A DNA stretch of 64,000 bases from Providencia alcalifaciens (GCA_025961275.1 JAOQNJ010000001.1:1943353-2007352); one strand, 5' to 3'. Counted from the stretch's first letter, positions 50,205-60,895 are shown. The notes: generated by a model not told the origin, from the sequence alone. Numbers and translations: made by a program.

Positions 50205-52658
50205 TCATGGCATCATCGCTTTTTTGGTCTTACTAGTGGGTTGCGTATTCAGCGGGTCATCTGGCCATAAGTGTTTTGGATAACGCCCTTTCATCTCTTT
50301 TTGTATCTCACGATAACTACCTTGCCAAAATGCGCCTAAATTTTGGGTTATCTGTAATGGACGCATTGCAGGTGAGAGTAGAGATAACGTCACCACTATC
50401 TTGCCATCAGCGACTGTTGGGTTTGCGTTTTGCCCATACATTTCTTGCATTCGAATATCGATTTGTGGTGGTTTATCTAAAAAATAGTGAATACTCACAT
50501 CCTTACCCGATTGAGCAAAATAGCGCGTTGGTAAGGTGTTATCTAGCCATTTTTTCTGTTGCCAATCCAACCGATGAGTGAGTAGCTCACTTAAGTTAAT
50601 CTCCTGAAGCTGCTTACGGTGAGTGATGCCATCAAGATAAGGCACCAGCCAAATATCTAACGAGGCTAAGAGAGATTCCTCATCGACATTAGGCAACAAC
50701 ACCTCTGGAAACCATTTTTGTGCAAGTTGACAACGAATGCGTAATTGCTCCGCTGACTGATTCCAATCCAAGCTTTCTAAGCTATTTTGACGTAACCAGT
50801 ATAATAATGCGTGTTTAATCTGTTTTTTATCGGGATTAGTCAACCTTTCTGATTGTGTAACCAATTGCCCACATTGTAGTCGTCGCCAAGCAATCAGCGT
50901 GCCTTTTTGCTCATCCCATTCGACGGTTTCTTGCTGGGAAAATAATTCAGGACAACTCGCTCGTAACTGATCAATATCGATAGGTAATGCGAGTGTAATC
51001 TTTGCATCAGCAGATGATTCAGACTGCCAAAGTATTGGCGCTATCAACCATTGTGTTCCCGACAAAACATCTGCTTCATCCATAGAAGCGCCTAACCCGC
51101 TCGCAAGTTGATATCGGCGCTGATTATCCCGATTTTTAGCAATGCGATCGGGAAACCCTGCAACTAATAAAGTAGGTAACCACTCACTTATTAATAGTGG
51201 ATTGTTGCCTGTTGCTACAGTGATTTTTTGCCCACTTAATATAGATGCACGTTTACACCAGTTTTCAGTTGGTCTTTCTAAATAATGCGCGATATCGCAG
51301 CCTGAATGGCGAGGCGGTTCTTCTAAGATTGCGACTAATAAAGCCGCCAGTTTGAACACTTCTTTATTTTCGCTTTGCTGTGCTTTATTTAATATTGCCG
51401 CAGTACGTACAGAGCTACCTGACTCAGCCATTCCTCGCCCGATTGAGGTTAACTGCCCTTGCTTATCAATCGCACCAAGTTGGTTAAGTAAATCTTTTGC
51501 TGCAGCAATTGCCGCTTGTGGCGGTAAATCTAGCCATGATAATTGCGTTACTTCATGACAACCCCATTGCAGCAAAGATAACCATAGCGAACTTAAATCG
51601 CTGTGTAATATTTCAGCTTCGCTAAATTGTGCAGCACGTTGCGCTTGTTCCTGACTAAATAAATGCCAACAAACACCCGCTTCCAGTCGCCCAGCACGGC
51701 CAGCACGCTGCACCATAGATGCTTGGCTAATGCGCTGCTTGACCAACTTTGTTAGCCCTGTTCGTGGCGTAAAGAGCCCGACACGCTCAAAGCCACTGTC
51801 GACGACTAATCGGATCCCTTCAATCGTCAAGCTCGTTTCCGCAATATTGGTCGCGAGCACCACTTTACGTTTCCCTTCTGGCGCAGGTTGAATGGCTTGT
51901 TGCTGTTCTTTTATTGAGAGTGCGCCATACATAGGACATAAAAGTATGTCCTCACTAACCTTTTGAGCCAATTCCGCTAGCGTTTTTTTTATTTCTCCAG
52001 CACCGGGAAGAAATAGTAATAAACTACCTCTTTCTTGTTGAAGTAACTGCCAAACTGCATTCGCCACTTCTTTATGGAATAACTTATTAGGATTAATCGG
52101 CTGATAATGCCGAGTAACAGGGTAAGCCCGCCCTTGTGAAGTAATAATTGGCGCATCAGGGAATAGTTTGCTAAGCCCTTGATCATCTAATGTCGCTGAC
52201 ATGACCAAAATCCTTATATCATCTCGCAACCCTTGTTGAGCATCTAACAGTAGTGCAAGACCCAAATCAGCTTGTAAACTCCGCTCATGAAACTCATCCA
52301 AAATAACCAAATCAATGCCTTCTAACATCGGGTCATTTTGCAGCATGCGCGTCAAAACTCCCTCGGTGACCACTTCAATCCGAGTTTTTGAGCTTGTTCG
52401 GCTTTCTGAACGCATGCGCAATCCCACTGTTTGCCCAACCTCTTCACCCAATTGTTGGGCAAGTCGTGTCGCCACACTGCGTGCTGCAATGCGCCGAGGT
52501 TCCAACATAATAATGCGCCCTTCAATAATGCCACTTTCCAAAATTAGCAGTGGTAAGACGGTGGATTTACCAGCGCCTGTTGGTGCATGCAGCAATATTT
52601 GTGATGATTGTTTTAAAGCAGTGAGTAAGGAATCACTAACGTCATAAATGGGTAGCAC
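50205..52658 (-). CDS. hrpB: ATP-dependent helicase HrpB
   Basis: DEAH/DExH-box helicase of unknown cellular role. It has Walker A HAPTGAGKSTVLPL, the DEFH box in LVILDEFHERSLQADL, SATLDD (motif III), NIAETSLTIEGIRLVVDSG and QRAGRAGRLEAGVCW (motif VI), then HA2/HrpB C-terminal domains. I start at GTG 52658 (VLPIYDVSDSLLTALKQS), with GGAG 11 bases upstream, because this matches the family N-terminus and gives 817 residues; the frame is open to an ATG at 52715, which would add 19 residues. It diverges from sfsA. Confidence 0.92.
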   Translation of the reverse strand: MLPIYDVSDSLLTALKQSSQILLHAPTGAGKSTVLPLLILESGIIEGRIIMLEPRRIAARSVATRLAQQLGEEVGQTVGLRMRSESRTSSKTRIEVVTEGVLTRMLQNDPMLEGIDLVILDEFHERSLQADLGLALLLDAQQGLRDDIRILVMSATLDDQGLSKLFPDAPIITSQGRAYPVTRHYQPINPNKLFHKEVANAVWQLLQQERGSLLLFLPGAGEIKKTLAELAQKVSEDILLCPMYGALSIKEQQQAIQPAPEGKRKVVLATNIAETSLTIEGIRLVVDSGFERVGLFTPRTGLTKLVKQRISQASMVQRAGRAGRLEAGVCWHLFSQEQAQRAAQFSEAEILHSDLSSLWLSLLQWGCHEVTQLSWLDLPPQAAIAAAKDLLNQLGAIDKQGQLTSIGRGMAESGSSVRTAAILNKAQQSENKEVFKLAALLVAILEEPPRHSGCDIAHYLERPTENWCKRASILSGQKITVATGNNPLLISEWLPTLLVAGFPDRIAKNRDNQRRYQLASGLGASMDEADVLSGTQWLIAPILWQSESSADAKITLALPIDIDQLRASCPELFSQQETVEWDEQKGTLIAWRRLQCGQLVTQSERLTNPDKKQIKHALLYWLRQNSLESLDWNQSAEQLRIRCQLAQKWFPEVLLPNVDEESLLASLDIWLVPYLDGITHRKQLQEINLSELLTHRLDWQQKKWLDNTLPTRYFAQSGKDVSIHYFLDKPPQIDIRMQEMYGQNANPTVADGKIVVTLSLLSPAMRPLQITQNLGAFWQGSYREIQKEMKGRYPKHLWPDDPLNTQPTSKTKKAMMP

Positions 52659-52746
52659 GTGGATAATAGCTCCATGATATTTAACTTTTACTGACAAACA
52701 TTGTAGCATTGCCAATTATTTTCTGGATGCCTATTACGGAGATCAC

Positions 52747-53469
52747 ATGGAGTTTATTCCCCCATTACAACCCGCCACACTGATTAAACGCTATAAACGC
52801 TTTTTAGCGGATGTCATGACTCCAGAAGGTGAAATGATGACGATTCATTGTGCTAATACAGGCGCAATGACTGGCTGTGCAACTCCCGGCGATAAAATTT
52901 GGTATTCCACATCGAATAATGAAAAACGAAAATACCCACACAGCTGGGAAGTCACTCAAACATTAAAAAACCACCTAATTTGTATCAATACATTGCGAGC
53001 CAATCAGGTGATTGCCGAAGCATTGTCACAAAAACAGATTCCAGAATTGTCCGAATACAATATTATCAAGCCTGAAGTTAAATACGGCTCAGAAAATAGT
53101 CGTATTGATTTTTTTCTATTCGGCAATGGCCTGCCTGACTGTTTTATCGAAGTAAAATCAGTCACTTTACTCGAAAATAACCACGGTTATTTCCCTGATA
53201 CAGTCACTGAACGAGGGCAAAAACATTTACGTGAGTTAACAATAATTGCTAAAGAAGGAAAAAAGGCCATACTGTTGTTTGCAGTTTTACATACGGGTAT
53301 TTTCGAGGTTTCTGCGGCGGCTCATATTGATAAGCAATATGCTAAGCTTTTAGATGAAGCCATCGAAAATGGCGTCGAAGTTATCTGCTATCAAGTTGAT
53401 ATTACCGAGAAAAAAATATCATTAGGTCAAAAAATTAAATTTACACGTTTCAAACAATATATAGTTTAG
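52747..53469 (+). CDS. sfsA: Sugar fermentation stimulation protein SfsA
   Basis: A 240-residue protein (E. coli 234) of the SfsA family, which combines an OB-like N-terminal domain with a nuclease-like C-terminal domain. The conserved segments [50 protein letters not shown] (PD-(D/E)xK-type core) and [16 protein letters not shown] are present. Overexpression in E. coli stimulates maltose use; biochemical activity is unsettled. It precedes dksA as in E. coli. Confidence 0.95.
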   Translation: MEFIPPLQPATLIKRYKRFLADVMTPEGEMMTIHCANTGAMTGCATPGDKIWYSTSNNEKRKYPHSWEVTQTLKNHLICINTLRANQVIAEALSQKQIPELSEYNIIKPEVKYGSENSRIDFFLFGNGLPDCFIEVKSVTLLENNHGYFPDTVTERGQKHLRELTIIAKEGKKAILLFAVLHTGIFEVSAAAHIDKQYAKLLDEAIENGVEVICYQVDITEKKISLGQKIKFTRFKQYIV

Positions 53470-53655
53470 TCGCTTCCTAAAGCGAGGATGCATGAGTTCT
53501 GGGGGCTTAAAAAGGAATAAACACGCGCACCTTCACAGCATTACAAAACTCATTGCATGAACGATTGCCAAGAGAGCTTACTTCTGCTATTTATAGCGGC
53601 CTTAATTTTTCCCCTTTGGGGTTTTTGTGAAATTTGCGTGTGTAGGAGAAGCATT

Positions 53656-54111
53656 ATGCAAGAAGGGCAAAAACGTAAGACATCGTCCTTAAGCATTCTT
53701 GCCATTGCCGGAGTTGAGCCTTATCAACAGAAAGCTGGCGAAGAGTACATGAACGACGCCCAGTTGGCGCATTTTAAACTTATTCTCGAAGCATGGCGCA
53801 ATCAACTCAGGGATGAAGTAGATCGGACAGTTACTCATATGCAAGATGAGGCAGCTAACTTTCCAGATCCCGTTGACCGAGCAGCCCAGGAAGAAGAATT
53901 CAGTCTTGAATTACGTAACCGGGACCGTGAACGTAAGTTGATTAAGAAGATCGAGAAAACGTTGAAAAAAGTCGAAGACGAAGATTTTGGCTTCTGCGAA
54001 TCCTGTGGAGTAGAAATCGGCATCCGTCGTTTGGAAGCTCGTCCTACCGCTGACTTGTGCATCGATTGTAAAACATTAGCAGAAATTCGCGAAAAGCAAA
54101 TGGCTGGCTAA
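53656..54111 (+). CDS. dksA: RNA polymerase-binding transcription factor DksA
   Basis: Binds in the RNA polymerase secondary channel and, with ppGpp, represses rRNA and activates amino-acid promoters. The 151-residue protein equals E. coli DksA. The coiled-coil carries the tip residues in [20 protein letters not shown], and the zinc finger has CESC...CIDC. The start is ATG 53656 with TAGGAGAAG upstream; the frame open from 53557 is an artefact. It is nearly invariant. RelA, source of ppGpp, is in the same window. Confidence 0.98.
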   Translation: MQEGQKRKTSSLSILAIAGVEPYQQKAGEEYMNDAQLAHFKLILEAWRNQLRDEVDRTVTHMQDEAANFPDPVDRAAQEEEFSLELRNRDRERKLIKKIEKTLKKVEDEDFGFCESCGVEIGIRRLEARPTADLCIDCKTLAEIREKQMAG

Positions 54112-54131
54112 TTGCTGATTATGTAATCCTT

Positions 54132-54158
54132 AACGGCGCATTCCTGCGCCGTTATGTT
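54132..54158 (+). terminator. Probable terminator of dksA
   Basis: The stem AACGGCGCA (54132-54140) pairs perfectly with TGCGCCGTT (54145-54153) around TTCC. The following ATGTTC is only weakly T-rich, so termination may be partial. Confidence 0.6.
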
Positions 54159-54838
54159 CACATCTTTTAGAGTTAAACGTCGACGATAAGCGAAAATAGG
54201 TGCGTGAGTAGATATACTCAATCCCTTATATTGTTAAATATTGTCTACCTATATAGAATTTGCTGTATCACAAACCTCCCCTTTTTCTCTATTTGCCTCT
54301 GTATATCCTCATATTTACCAGAAATTATGATAATCATAATTCGCCAAAACATCGCCCCAAGACGGAGCCGTACATAACACCAAACCTTTGGAAATTAATT
54401 TTGATTAGAATTAAATCCTTTTAGGTAGGCAAGATCCCCGCAATGTAGAATAAAACAACCTTTCGTCGTTTTTTCATTTGCAATTATGATTACTAAGTTA
54501 AATTAATTCATGAAATAATGAGACTGGATATTTTGCTATCTTTAGCAGCTGTAAAAAATAAGTCGCAAAGAGCAACACGGCCACGAGTAATATGCCATAT
54601 CTTAAAAATACTGGAAAAAACGCTAATTCAGCATCGATAGGTCCTTATCATGTTCGATTTTTTACAATTTGTGGCTAAAAATGGTAGCTTATTGCGATCT
54701 CATCTCATGATATTATTGACAATACTTATGACTGAATATGACTTTTATGCGTTTAACCATTCTCAAAGAAAGGCCAGTAAGCTATTATTAGCCGCTTATT
54801 TTGTTTAATGAATATTTGTAACGATATCGAGGTGTACT
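54159..54838. other. Intergenic region between dksA and pcnB
   Basis: About 680 bases. In E. coli gluQRS occupies this place; I find no frame or motif of GluQRS here. Sequence is AT-rich, with an inverted repeat ATTATGATAATCATAAT (54325-54341) and no coding frame over 60 codons on either strand. The pcnB ribosome site GAGGTG is at its right end. Confidence 0.5.
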
Positions 54839-54841
54839 ATT
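54829..54841 (+). promoter_or_regulatory. Ribosome site and AUU start codon of pcnB
   Basis: GAGGTG (54829-54834) is followed after four bases by ATT (54839-54841). The frame from this ATT encodes [11 protein letters not shown], matching the E. coli PcnB N-terminus MFTRVANFCRK, which is itself translated from an AUU start. No ATG or GTG lies in frame between the previous stop and ATG 55043. Confidence 0.88.
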
Positions 54842-56395
54842 TTTAACCGAGTAGCAAATTTCTGCCGCAATATTTTATCGCGAAATGACAAGGACACGCG
54901 TGACGCACAGGCAGCCGGTGAAAGGCCAGTCACTTATTCTGACACTGCGACAGCTAAGCCCGTAGAGCAGAACGCTAAACAAACGAAAAATACGGTTCGT
55001 CAGTCCAAGCGTGCCGATACTCAGGCAGAGAAATCACAGACAATGACGACCGAAATTAATGAACACATCACTATAATCCCGCGTCCAGAGCATACTATCT
55101 CCCGCAGTGATATTAGTGATAATGCACTGAAAGTACTTTATCGCCTCAATAAAAGTGGGTTTGAAGCCTACCTTGTTGGTGGGGGCGTACGTGACTTACT
55201 TCTTGGTAGAAAACCAAAAGATTTCGACATTACCACTAACGCAACGCCAGAACAGATCCGCAAGCTATTTAGAAACTGCCGCCTCGTTGGCCGCCGGTTC
55301 CGCCTTGCACATATCATGTTCGGCCCAGAAGTGATTGAAGTGGCAACTTTTCGTGGCCACCATGATCAAAGCTTACCTGAAGATAAAAATATGTCTCAGC
55401 AAGCGCAAAATGGCATGCTATTACGTGACAATATTTTCGGGTCGATTGAAGATGATGCCATTCGTCGCGACTTTACTGTTAATAGTCTCTATTACAATAT
55501 CGATGATTTCTCTGTACGCGACTATGTCGGCGGGCTACAAGATCTCAAAGATGGCATTATTCGTATGATTGGTGATCCTGAAACACGTTATCGTGAGGAT
55601 CCGGTAAGAATGCTACGAGCGGTACGCTTTGCCTGTAAACTCGACATGCGTATAGAACGTGATACGGCACAGCCAATCTATCAACTAGCCCCGCTTTTAC
55701 GTGAAATTCCGTCTGCGAGGCTATTTGAAGAATCCTTAAAACTGCTACAAGCAGGCCAAGGCTATGCAACCTATAAGATGTTGAACGAGTATCATTTATT
55801 TGATCATCTCTTTCCCGTTATTAGCAGCCGATTCAGTGAACACAATGACTCGCCAATGGAGAAAATCATTGAGCAAGTTCTTAAGAATACTGATTTTAGA
55901 CTCAAGAACGATAAACGAGTCAATCCAGCATTTTTATTTGCTACTATGCTCTGGTATCCAGTCACTGAACATGCTGAAAAGTTGTCTCAAGAAGGTGGTC
56001 TTGCCTATTATGATGCCTTTGCACTGGCGATGAATGATATACTTGATGATCAATGCCGTTCAATTGCCATTCCAAAACGCATCACGACAACGATGCGCGA
56101 TATCTGGCAATTGCAGTTACGCCTTCCTCGTCGCCAAGGTCGCCGTGCAAGTAAGTTGATGGAGCATCCAAAATTCCGCGCAGCCTTTGACTTGTTAGAA
56201 TTAAGAGCTAATGTTGAACGCAGAAAGGAACTTCAAGAACTTGCAGTTTGGTGGGATGAATATCAGGTAGCAAATAATACCAAACAGCGCGAAATGATTG
56301 CTGAGCTTGGCAACGTGCCCGCTCGTAAGCGTCATCGCCCACGTAAACCTTCAACAGCAGCTGCGCGCAAACCTAATAAGTCTCAGGAGTCATAG
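54839..56395 (+). CDS. pcnB: Poly(A) polymerase I
   Basis: Adds poly(A) tails that target RNAs for decay; also affects copy number of ColE1-type plasmids. From the AUU start the protein is 518 residues (E. coli 465). The excess is a polar, low-complexity insert at about residues 17-68 between the N-terminal NRVANFCRN and the conserved core [15 protein letters not shown]. The class II nucleotidyltransferase head has [20 protein letters not shown] with the catalytic Asp pair, then [15 protein letters not shown] basic C-terminal tail ([20 protein letters not shown]) follows. It ends one base before folK, so the two are co-translated. Confidence 0.94.
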   Translation: MFNRVANFCRNILSRNDKDTRDAQAAGERPVTYSDTATAKPVEQNAKQTKNTVRQSKRADTQAEKSQTMTTEINEHITIIPRPEHTISRSDISDNALKVLYRLNKSGFEAYLVGGGVRDLLLGRKPKDFDITTNATPEQIRKLFRNCRLVGRRFRLAHIMFGPEVIEVATFRGHHDQSLPEDKNMSQQAQNGMLLRDNIFGSIEDDAIRRDFTVNSLYYNIDDFSVRDYVGGLQDLKDGIIRMIGDPETRYREDPVRMLRAVRFACKLDMRIERDTAQPIYQLAPLLREIPSARLFEESLKLLQAGQGYATYKMLNEYHLFDHLFPVISSRFSEHNDSPMEKIIEQVLKNTDFRLKNDKRVNPAFLFATMLWYPVTEHAEKLSQEGGLAYYDAFALAMNDILDDQCRSIAIPKRITTTMRDIWQLQLRLPRRQGRRASKLMEHPKFRAAFDLLELRANVERRKELQELAVWWDEYQVANNTKQREMIAELGNVPARKRHRPRKPSTAAARKPNKSQES

Positions 56396-56396
56396 A

Positions 56397-56888
56397 ATGG
56401 CGTTGGTCTATATAGCGATTGGCAGTAACTTGGGGGAGCCGCTAAAACAAGCTCAGCAGGCTATTGAAGCATTAAATGCCATCCCAAACAGCTGTGTCAC
56501 TAAGACCTCTTCCGTCTATCGCACCAAACCACTAGGACCGCAAGACCAGAACGATTTTCTTAATATGGCTGTTCTACTCGAAACTGAGCTTGAGCCTGAA
56601 GCGTTGCTTGGCCATACACAACGCATTGAGCTTGAGCTCGGCCGAGTTCGCAAAGCAGAACGCTGGGGCCCTAGAACACTCGATCTTGATATTATGCTTT
56701 TTGGCAATCGTGTTATTAATACCCCGCGATTGACCGTACCGCATTATGGGATAAAGGAGCGGGAGTTTATGTTATACCCGCTCATTGAAATCGCTCCCGA
56801 CCTTATTTTCCCTGATGGCGAACCGCTATCAGAAAGGCTCACTCACGTTCCACGCAATGGCCTCACTTTTTGGGATATCACAACCTAA
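56397..56888 (+). CDS. folK: 2-amino-4-hydroxy-6-hydroxymethyldihydropteridine pyrophosphokinase
   Basis: Transfers pyrophosphate from ATP to hydroxymethyldihydropterin in folate synthesis. The 163-residue protein (E. coli 159) has the family signature ERWGPRTLDLDIML (Asp-X-Asp Mg ligands) and the N-terminal VYIAIGSNLGEP. The start at 56397 lies one base after the pcnB stop; the frame is open further upstream only as a shadow of pcnB. It is followed after 57 bases by panB. Confidence 0.97.
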   Translation: MALVYIAIGSNLGEPLKQAQQAIEALNAIPNSCVTKTSSVYRTKPLGPQDQNDFLNMAVLLETELEPEALLGHTQRIELELGRVRKAERWGPRTLDLDIMLFGNRVINTPRLTVPHYGIKEREFMLYPLIEIAPDLIFPDGEPLSERLTHVPRNGLTFWDITT

Positions 56889-56945
56889 ATGGTGTACCTC
56901 CTACCTAGGGGGGTTATCAGTGGGATCTTTCCGGAGGTTATTATA

Positions 56946-57737
56946 ATGAAATCAATTTCTCTAGCAGCTCTGGGTCAGTTCAAAAAAGATAAACGCAAAT
57001 TCGCTACCATCACTGCCTATGACTCCAGCTTTGCTCAATTATTTGCAGAACAAGGGATCCAAGTCATGCTTGTGGGTGATTCGCTTGGGATGACAATACA
57101 AGGTGAATCCAGCACACTTCCCGTCACCGTAGAACAAATCGCTTATCATACCCGTTGTGTCCGTAAAGGTGCCCCTGACGTGTTTATTATCGCTGACATG
57201 CCCTTTATGAGTTACGCAACACCTGAACAAGCTTGCACTAATGCAGCTATTTTAATGCAAGCAGGTGCAAATATGGTCAAAATTGAAGGCGGTAGCTGGT
57301 TGTGTGATACCGTCAAAATGCTTTGTGAGCGTTCAGTTCCTGTCTGTGGTCATCTCGGATTAACACCACAAGCGGTGAATATCCTCGGGGGCTATAAAGT
57401 CCAAGGTCGAGATGAGGTTACCGCCAATCAACTGATCAAAGATGCGATTGCCTTGGAAAATGCGGGTATGCAACTCCTTGTTCTAGAATGCGTACCTAGC
57501 GCACTCGCAAATCATGTCACAGAAGAACTGTTACTACCGGTTATTGGTATTGGTGCTGGGAATGGTACTGATGGGCAAATTCTTGTCATGCATGATGCAT
57601 TAGGTATCACCGCTCGCCCACCTAAGTTTGCCAAAAACTTTCTTGCGCAAGCAGGCAATATTCATGATGCTATTCGATTGTATATTCAAGAAGTTGAAGC
57701 AAGTATCTACCCGAACGAAACTCACTCATTTGAATAA
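56946..57737 (+). CDS. panB: 3-methyl-2-oxobutanoate hydroxymethyltransferase
   Basis: First committed enzyme of pantothenate synthesis, making ketopantoate from alpha-ketoisovalerate and methylenetetrahydrofolate. The 263-residue protein (E. coli 264) begins at ATG 56946 after CCGGAGG; the segment before it is not conserved. Catalytic and metal residues lie in [14 protein letters not shown] and [19 protein letters not shown] and [20 protein letters not shown] follow. It heads the panBCD operon (33 and 49 bases to the next genes). Confidence 0.97.
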   Translation: MKSISLAALGQFKKDKRKFATITAYDSSFAQLFAEQGIQVMLVGDSLGMTIQGESSTLPVTVEQIAYHTRCVRKGAPDVFIIADMPFMSYATPEQACTNAAILMQAGANMVKIEGGSWLCDTVKMLCERSVPVCGHLGLTPQAVNILGGYKVQGRDEVTANQLIKDAIALENAGMQLLVLECVPSALANHVTEELLLPVIGIGAGNGTDGQILVMHDALGITARPPKFAKNFLAQAGNIHDAIRLYIQEVEASIYPNETHSFE

Positions 57738-57770
57738 TTTCATTACCGCTGAATAATAAGGAATGCAGTT

Positions 57771-58634
57771 ATGCTGATTGTTGAAACTTTACCCATACTT
57801 CGCCGTGAAATCCGTCGCTGGAAGCTTGCTGGTAAACGCATTGCACTTGTGCCAACAATGGGGAATTTACATGATGGGCACTTGACGTTAATTGATGAGG
57901 CAAAACAGCAGGCAGATATTGTTATTGTCAGTATTTTTGTGAACCCAATGCAATTTAACCGTCAAGCCGATTTAGAGAACTACCCGCGCACCTTACAAGA
58001 AGATTGTGAAAAACTTAAACGTCGCGATATTAACTTGGTTTTTGCACCTTCAGCGAAAGAATTTTACCCTGATGGTATGGAATCACAGACTTATGTTGAA
58101 GTTCCAGAGCTATCATCGATTCTCGAAGGGGCTAGCAGACCAGGCCATTTCCGTGGTGTTTCAACGGTTTTGTCGAAATTATTCAATTTAGTCCAACCTG
58201 ACTTAGCTTTTTTTGGTGAAAAAGATTTTCAACAGTTACAGCTAATTCGCAAGATGGTTCGTGATCTTTCTTTTGATATTCAGGTCGTTTCAGTTCCGAC
58301 TGTCAGAGCAAAAAGTGGCCTTGCTCTGAGTTCTAGAAATAACAACCTTTCCGCTGATGAGCTAAAAATCGCGCCACAATTGTTTAGTATCATGAAACAC
58401 GCTGCCGATAAACTGACGCAATCGCCTGAAACAGCAGAAACTATTGTTCAAGAAATGGAGCAATCACTTCGCCAAGCTGGGTTCACGCCAGATGAGCTGT
58501 TTATTCGTGATGCACAAACACTAGCGCCATTGAGCAGTTTAAGTTCTAAAGCCGTTATCCTAATGGCTGCATGGCTAGGCCAAACACGGTTGATTGATAA
58601 CTTACAGGTTGATCTACCGACTATTTCAGCTTAA
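57771..58634 (+). CDS. panC: Pantothenate synthetase
   Basis: Joins pantoate and beta-alanine with ATP to give pantothenate. The 287-residue protein (E. coli 283) has the HIGH-like [32 protein letters not shown], the [17 protein letters not shown] block and the KMSKS-like [13 protein letters not shown]. The AAGGAA ribosome site is eight bases before the ATG. It is followed by panD, whose product supplies beta-alanine. Confidence 0.97.
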   Translation: MLIVETLPILRREIRRWKLAGKRIALVPTMGNLHDGHLTLIDEAKQQADIVIVSIFVNPMQFNRQADLENYPRTLQEDCEKLKRRDINLVFAPSAKEFYPDGMESQTYVEVPELSSILEGASRPGHFRGVSTVLSKLFNLVQPDLAFFGEKDFQQLQLIRKMVRDLSFDIQVVSVPTVRAKSGLALSSRNNNLSADELKIAPQLFSIMKHAADKLTQSPETAETIVQEMEQSLRQAGFTPDELFIRDAQTLAPLSSLSSKAVILMAAWLGQTRLIDNLQVDLPTISA

Positions 58635-58683
58635 AAACAGCAGTAAACACAGCATTAATAATAAGAATAGGCAGACAACAACC

Positions 58684-59064
58684 ATGTTTAGAAAAATGTT
58701 GCAGGGCAAACTACACCGAGTCAAAGTGACGCAAGCCGATCTTCACTATGAAGGATCTTGTGCTATTGATCAGGACTTTATGGATGCAGCAGGGATCCTC
58801 GAATATGAAGCGATCGATATTTATAATGTCGATAATGGCGAACGTTTTTCAACCTATGCCATTGCGGGTGAAAGAGGATCAAAAATTATCTCTGTCAATG
58901 GCGCTGCTGCACGCCGTGCCGCCGTCGGGGATAAACTTATTATCTGTTCTTATGTCGACATGAGTGATGACGATGCTCGCCATCATCAGCCTAAGGTTGC
59001 GTATTTCGATGGTGATAATGTCATGAGCCGTATTGCTAAAGCGGTTCCGGTGCAAGTCGCTTAA
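58684..59064 (+). CDS. panD: Aspartate 1-decarboxylase (pyruvoyl enzyme)
   Basis: Makes beta-alanine from aspartate. The 126-residue proenzyme (E. coli 126) is self-cleaved between Gly24 and Ser25 in [10 protein letters not shown], giving the pyruvoyl cofactor on the alpha chain. The start ATG 58684 gives [16 protein letters not shown]. coli has a transposase-like gene (rpnC) between panC and panD; here panC and panD are directly adjacent. Confidence 0.97.
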   Translation: MFRKMLQGKLHRVKVTQADLHYEGSCAIDQDFMDAAGILEYEAIDIYNVDNGERFSTYAIAGERGSKIISVNGAAARRAAVGDKLIICSYVDMSDDDARHHQPKVAYFDGDNVMSRIAKAVPVQVA

Positions 59065-59129
59065 CCTATACCAACTGCAATTGGTTTGAATATTCCTATC
59101 ACATATTTAAGGCGATAGGGATAAAACCA

Positions 59130-59168
59130 TAAAAAACCCATCAATATAATTGGTGGGTTTTTTGTTTG
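59130..59168 (+). terminator. Bidirectional terminator between panD and yadH
   Basis: ACCCATCAA (59137-59145) pairs with TTGGTGGGT (59150-59158), flanked by A and T runs, so it can end panBCD on the plus strand and yadGH on the minus strand. Confidence 0.88.
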
Positions 59169-59186
59169 ATACATCACGTCGTGGAA

Positions 59187-59957
59187 TTAACTTCTCAAAC
59201 CACGTCCCTGCTCAATCAGATACCACGTCAGTGCATAGAACACGATTAAGAAAATCATTAATACACTCAAGGTGACAATAATTGACACATCTGCGATGCC
59301 TAAGAACCCATACCTAAAACCACTAATCATATACACAATCGGATTTAGTTTTGATACAGCCTGCCAAACTGGTGGCAGTAATGATAGTGAGTAAAAAACC
59401 CCGCCTAAATAAGTCAGTGGCGTCAAAATAAAGGTCGGTACAATGCTAATATCGTCAAACGATTTTGCAAAGATAGCATTCAGTAATCCCGCTAATGAAA
59501 AGACAATTGATGTCAGTAGCAAGGTCACAACGACCATCGACCAAGAATGCACTTGTAATGGAATAAAGAATAACGAAACAAGAGTAACTAACAAGCCGAC
59601 GAGAATACCACGAGCAACACCACCGCCGACAAATCCGGCAATAATGATATGCGTTGGTACTGGTGCAACTAATAGCTCTTCAATATTTTTTTGAAATTTA
59701 GAGCCAAAAAATGAAGAACAAACATTAGAGTAGGAGTTGGTTATCACCGCCATCATAATCAGGCCAGGGACAATAAACTGCATATAATCCACTCCCCCCA
59801 TATCACCAATTCTTGAACCAATTAAGTTGCCAAAAATGACAAAATAGAGCGACATCGTAATCACAGGTGGCAATAATGTTTGCACCCAAATACGACCAAA
59901 ACGTGTGACTTCTTTAATCCAAATCGTTTTTAGTGCGACCCAATACAGCGAAATCAT
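59187..59957 (-). CDS. yadH: ABC-2 type exporter permease YadH
   Basis: A 256-residue inner-membrane permease with about six helices and the ABC-2 signature (LTPLTYLGGVFYSLSLLPP), equal to E. coli YadH length. It pairs with the ATPase YadG: the yadH start overlaps the yadG stop by four bases (ATGA), so the two are translationally coupled. Substrate unknown; related to drug- or polyketide-type exporters. Confidence 0.94.
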   Translation of the reverse strand: MISLYWVALKTIWIKEVTRFGRIWVQTLLPPVITMSLYFVIFGNLIGSRIGDMGGVDYMQFIVPGLIMMAVITNSYSNVCSSFFGSKFQKNIEELLVAPVPTHIIIAGFVGGGVARGILVGLLVTLVSLFFIPLQVHSWSMVVVTLLLTSIVFSLAGLLNAIFAKSFDDISIVPTFILTPLTYLGGVFYSLSLLPPVWQAVSKLNPIVYMISGFRYGFLGIADVSIIVTLSVLMIFLIVFYALTWYLIEQGRGLRS

Positions 59958-60895
59958 TGTGCTCCCTCCGCATGAGTGACACCATTTTCTTTTCTCACTA
60001 AGTTCACAAACAGTTCTTCGAGTCGGTTCGCTTTATTACGCATACTTAATATTTCGATACCTTGTTCATTTAACTGACTAAAAACGCCGTTTAATCCTTG
60101 TTCCCTTTTGACATCCACTTCTAAGGTTGAAGTATCAATTAAACGTGTTTCATAACCTTTAAGTTCCGGAATGGGGCTTCTCGTACCAAGGTCAAAAATA
60201 AAGGTTTCTGACTCCAATTTACTTAATAATTGTTTCATGCTGGTATTTTCAACTAATTCACCATGTTGAATAATTCCAATATTACGGCACAACATTTCCG
60301 CTTCTTCGAGGTAATGCGTGGTCAGAATAATCGTCGTGCCTTGGGCATTCAATTTTTTCAAGAAGCTCCACATTGAGCGACGTAATTCAATATCAACACC
60401 CGCGGTCGGTTCATCCAAAATTAATAATTTGGGTTCATGCATCAATGCACGTGCGATCATCAAGCGGCGTTTCATCCCTCCGGATAAATTACGCGCACGC
60501 TCATCACGCTTTTCCCATAAATCAAGCTGAGTGAGATAGGTTTGTGCTCTTCGATGCGCTAAATCACGAGGCACACCATAGTAACCCGCTTGGTTAAGTA
60601 CTATCTGTAATACAGTTTCAAAAGGATTAAAGTTAAATTCTTGAGGTACTAGCCCTAATTGTTGTTTGGCTTGCACCACTTGTTTGTCTAAATCATAGCC
60701 AAACACTTTAACTGACCCACTGGTTTTATTGACCAATGAGCTAATGATTCCTATTGTGGTCGACTTACCTGCACCATTAGGTCCAAGTAATGCATAGAAG
60801 TCACCATCTTCAACGCTTAGATCAATACCTCGCAGGGCTTTCACGCCACCTGGATAGGTTTTGGTCAGCTGCGACAACTCAAGTGCGTACGTCAT
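59954..60895 (-). CDS. yadG: ABC transporter ATP-binding protein YadG
   Basis: A 313-residue ATPase (E. coli 308): Walker A GPNGAGKSTTIG, Q-loop LGLVPQEFNFNP, signature LSGGMKRRLMIARALMHEP, Walker B LLILDEPTAGVD and the switch His in TTHYLEEAEML. The C-terminal extension is typical of drug-export subfamily ATPases. It forms an operon with yadH and diverges from can, as in E. coli. Confidence 0.95.
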   Translation of the reverse strand: MTYALELSQLTKTYPGGVKALRGIDLSVEDGDFYALLGPNGAGKSTTIGIISSLVNKTSGSVKVFGYDLDKQVVQAKQQLGLVPQEFNFNPFETVLQIVLNQAGYYGVPRDLAHRRAQTYLTQLDLWEKRDERARNLSGGMKRRLMIARALMHEPKLLILDEPTAGVDIELRRSMWSFLKKLNAQGTTIILTTHYLEEAEMLCRNIGIIQHGELVENTSMKQLLSKLESETFIFDLGTRSPIPELKGYETRLIDTSTLEVDVKREQGLNGVFSQLNEQGIEILSMRNKANRLEELFVNLVRKENGVTHAEGAQ

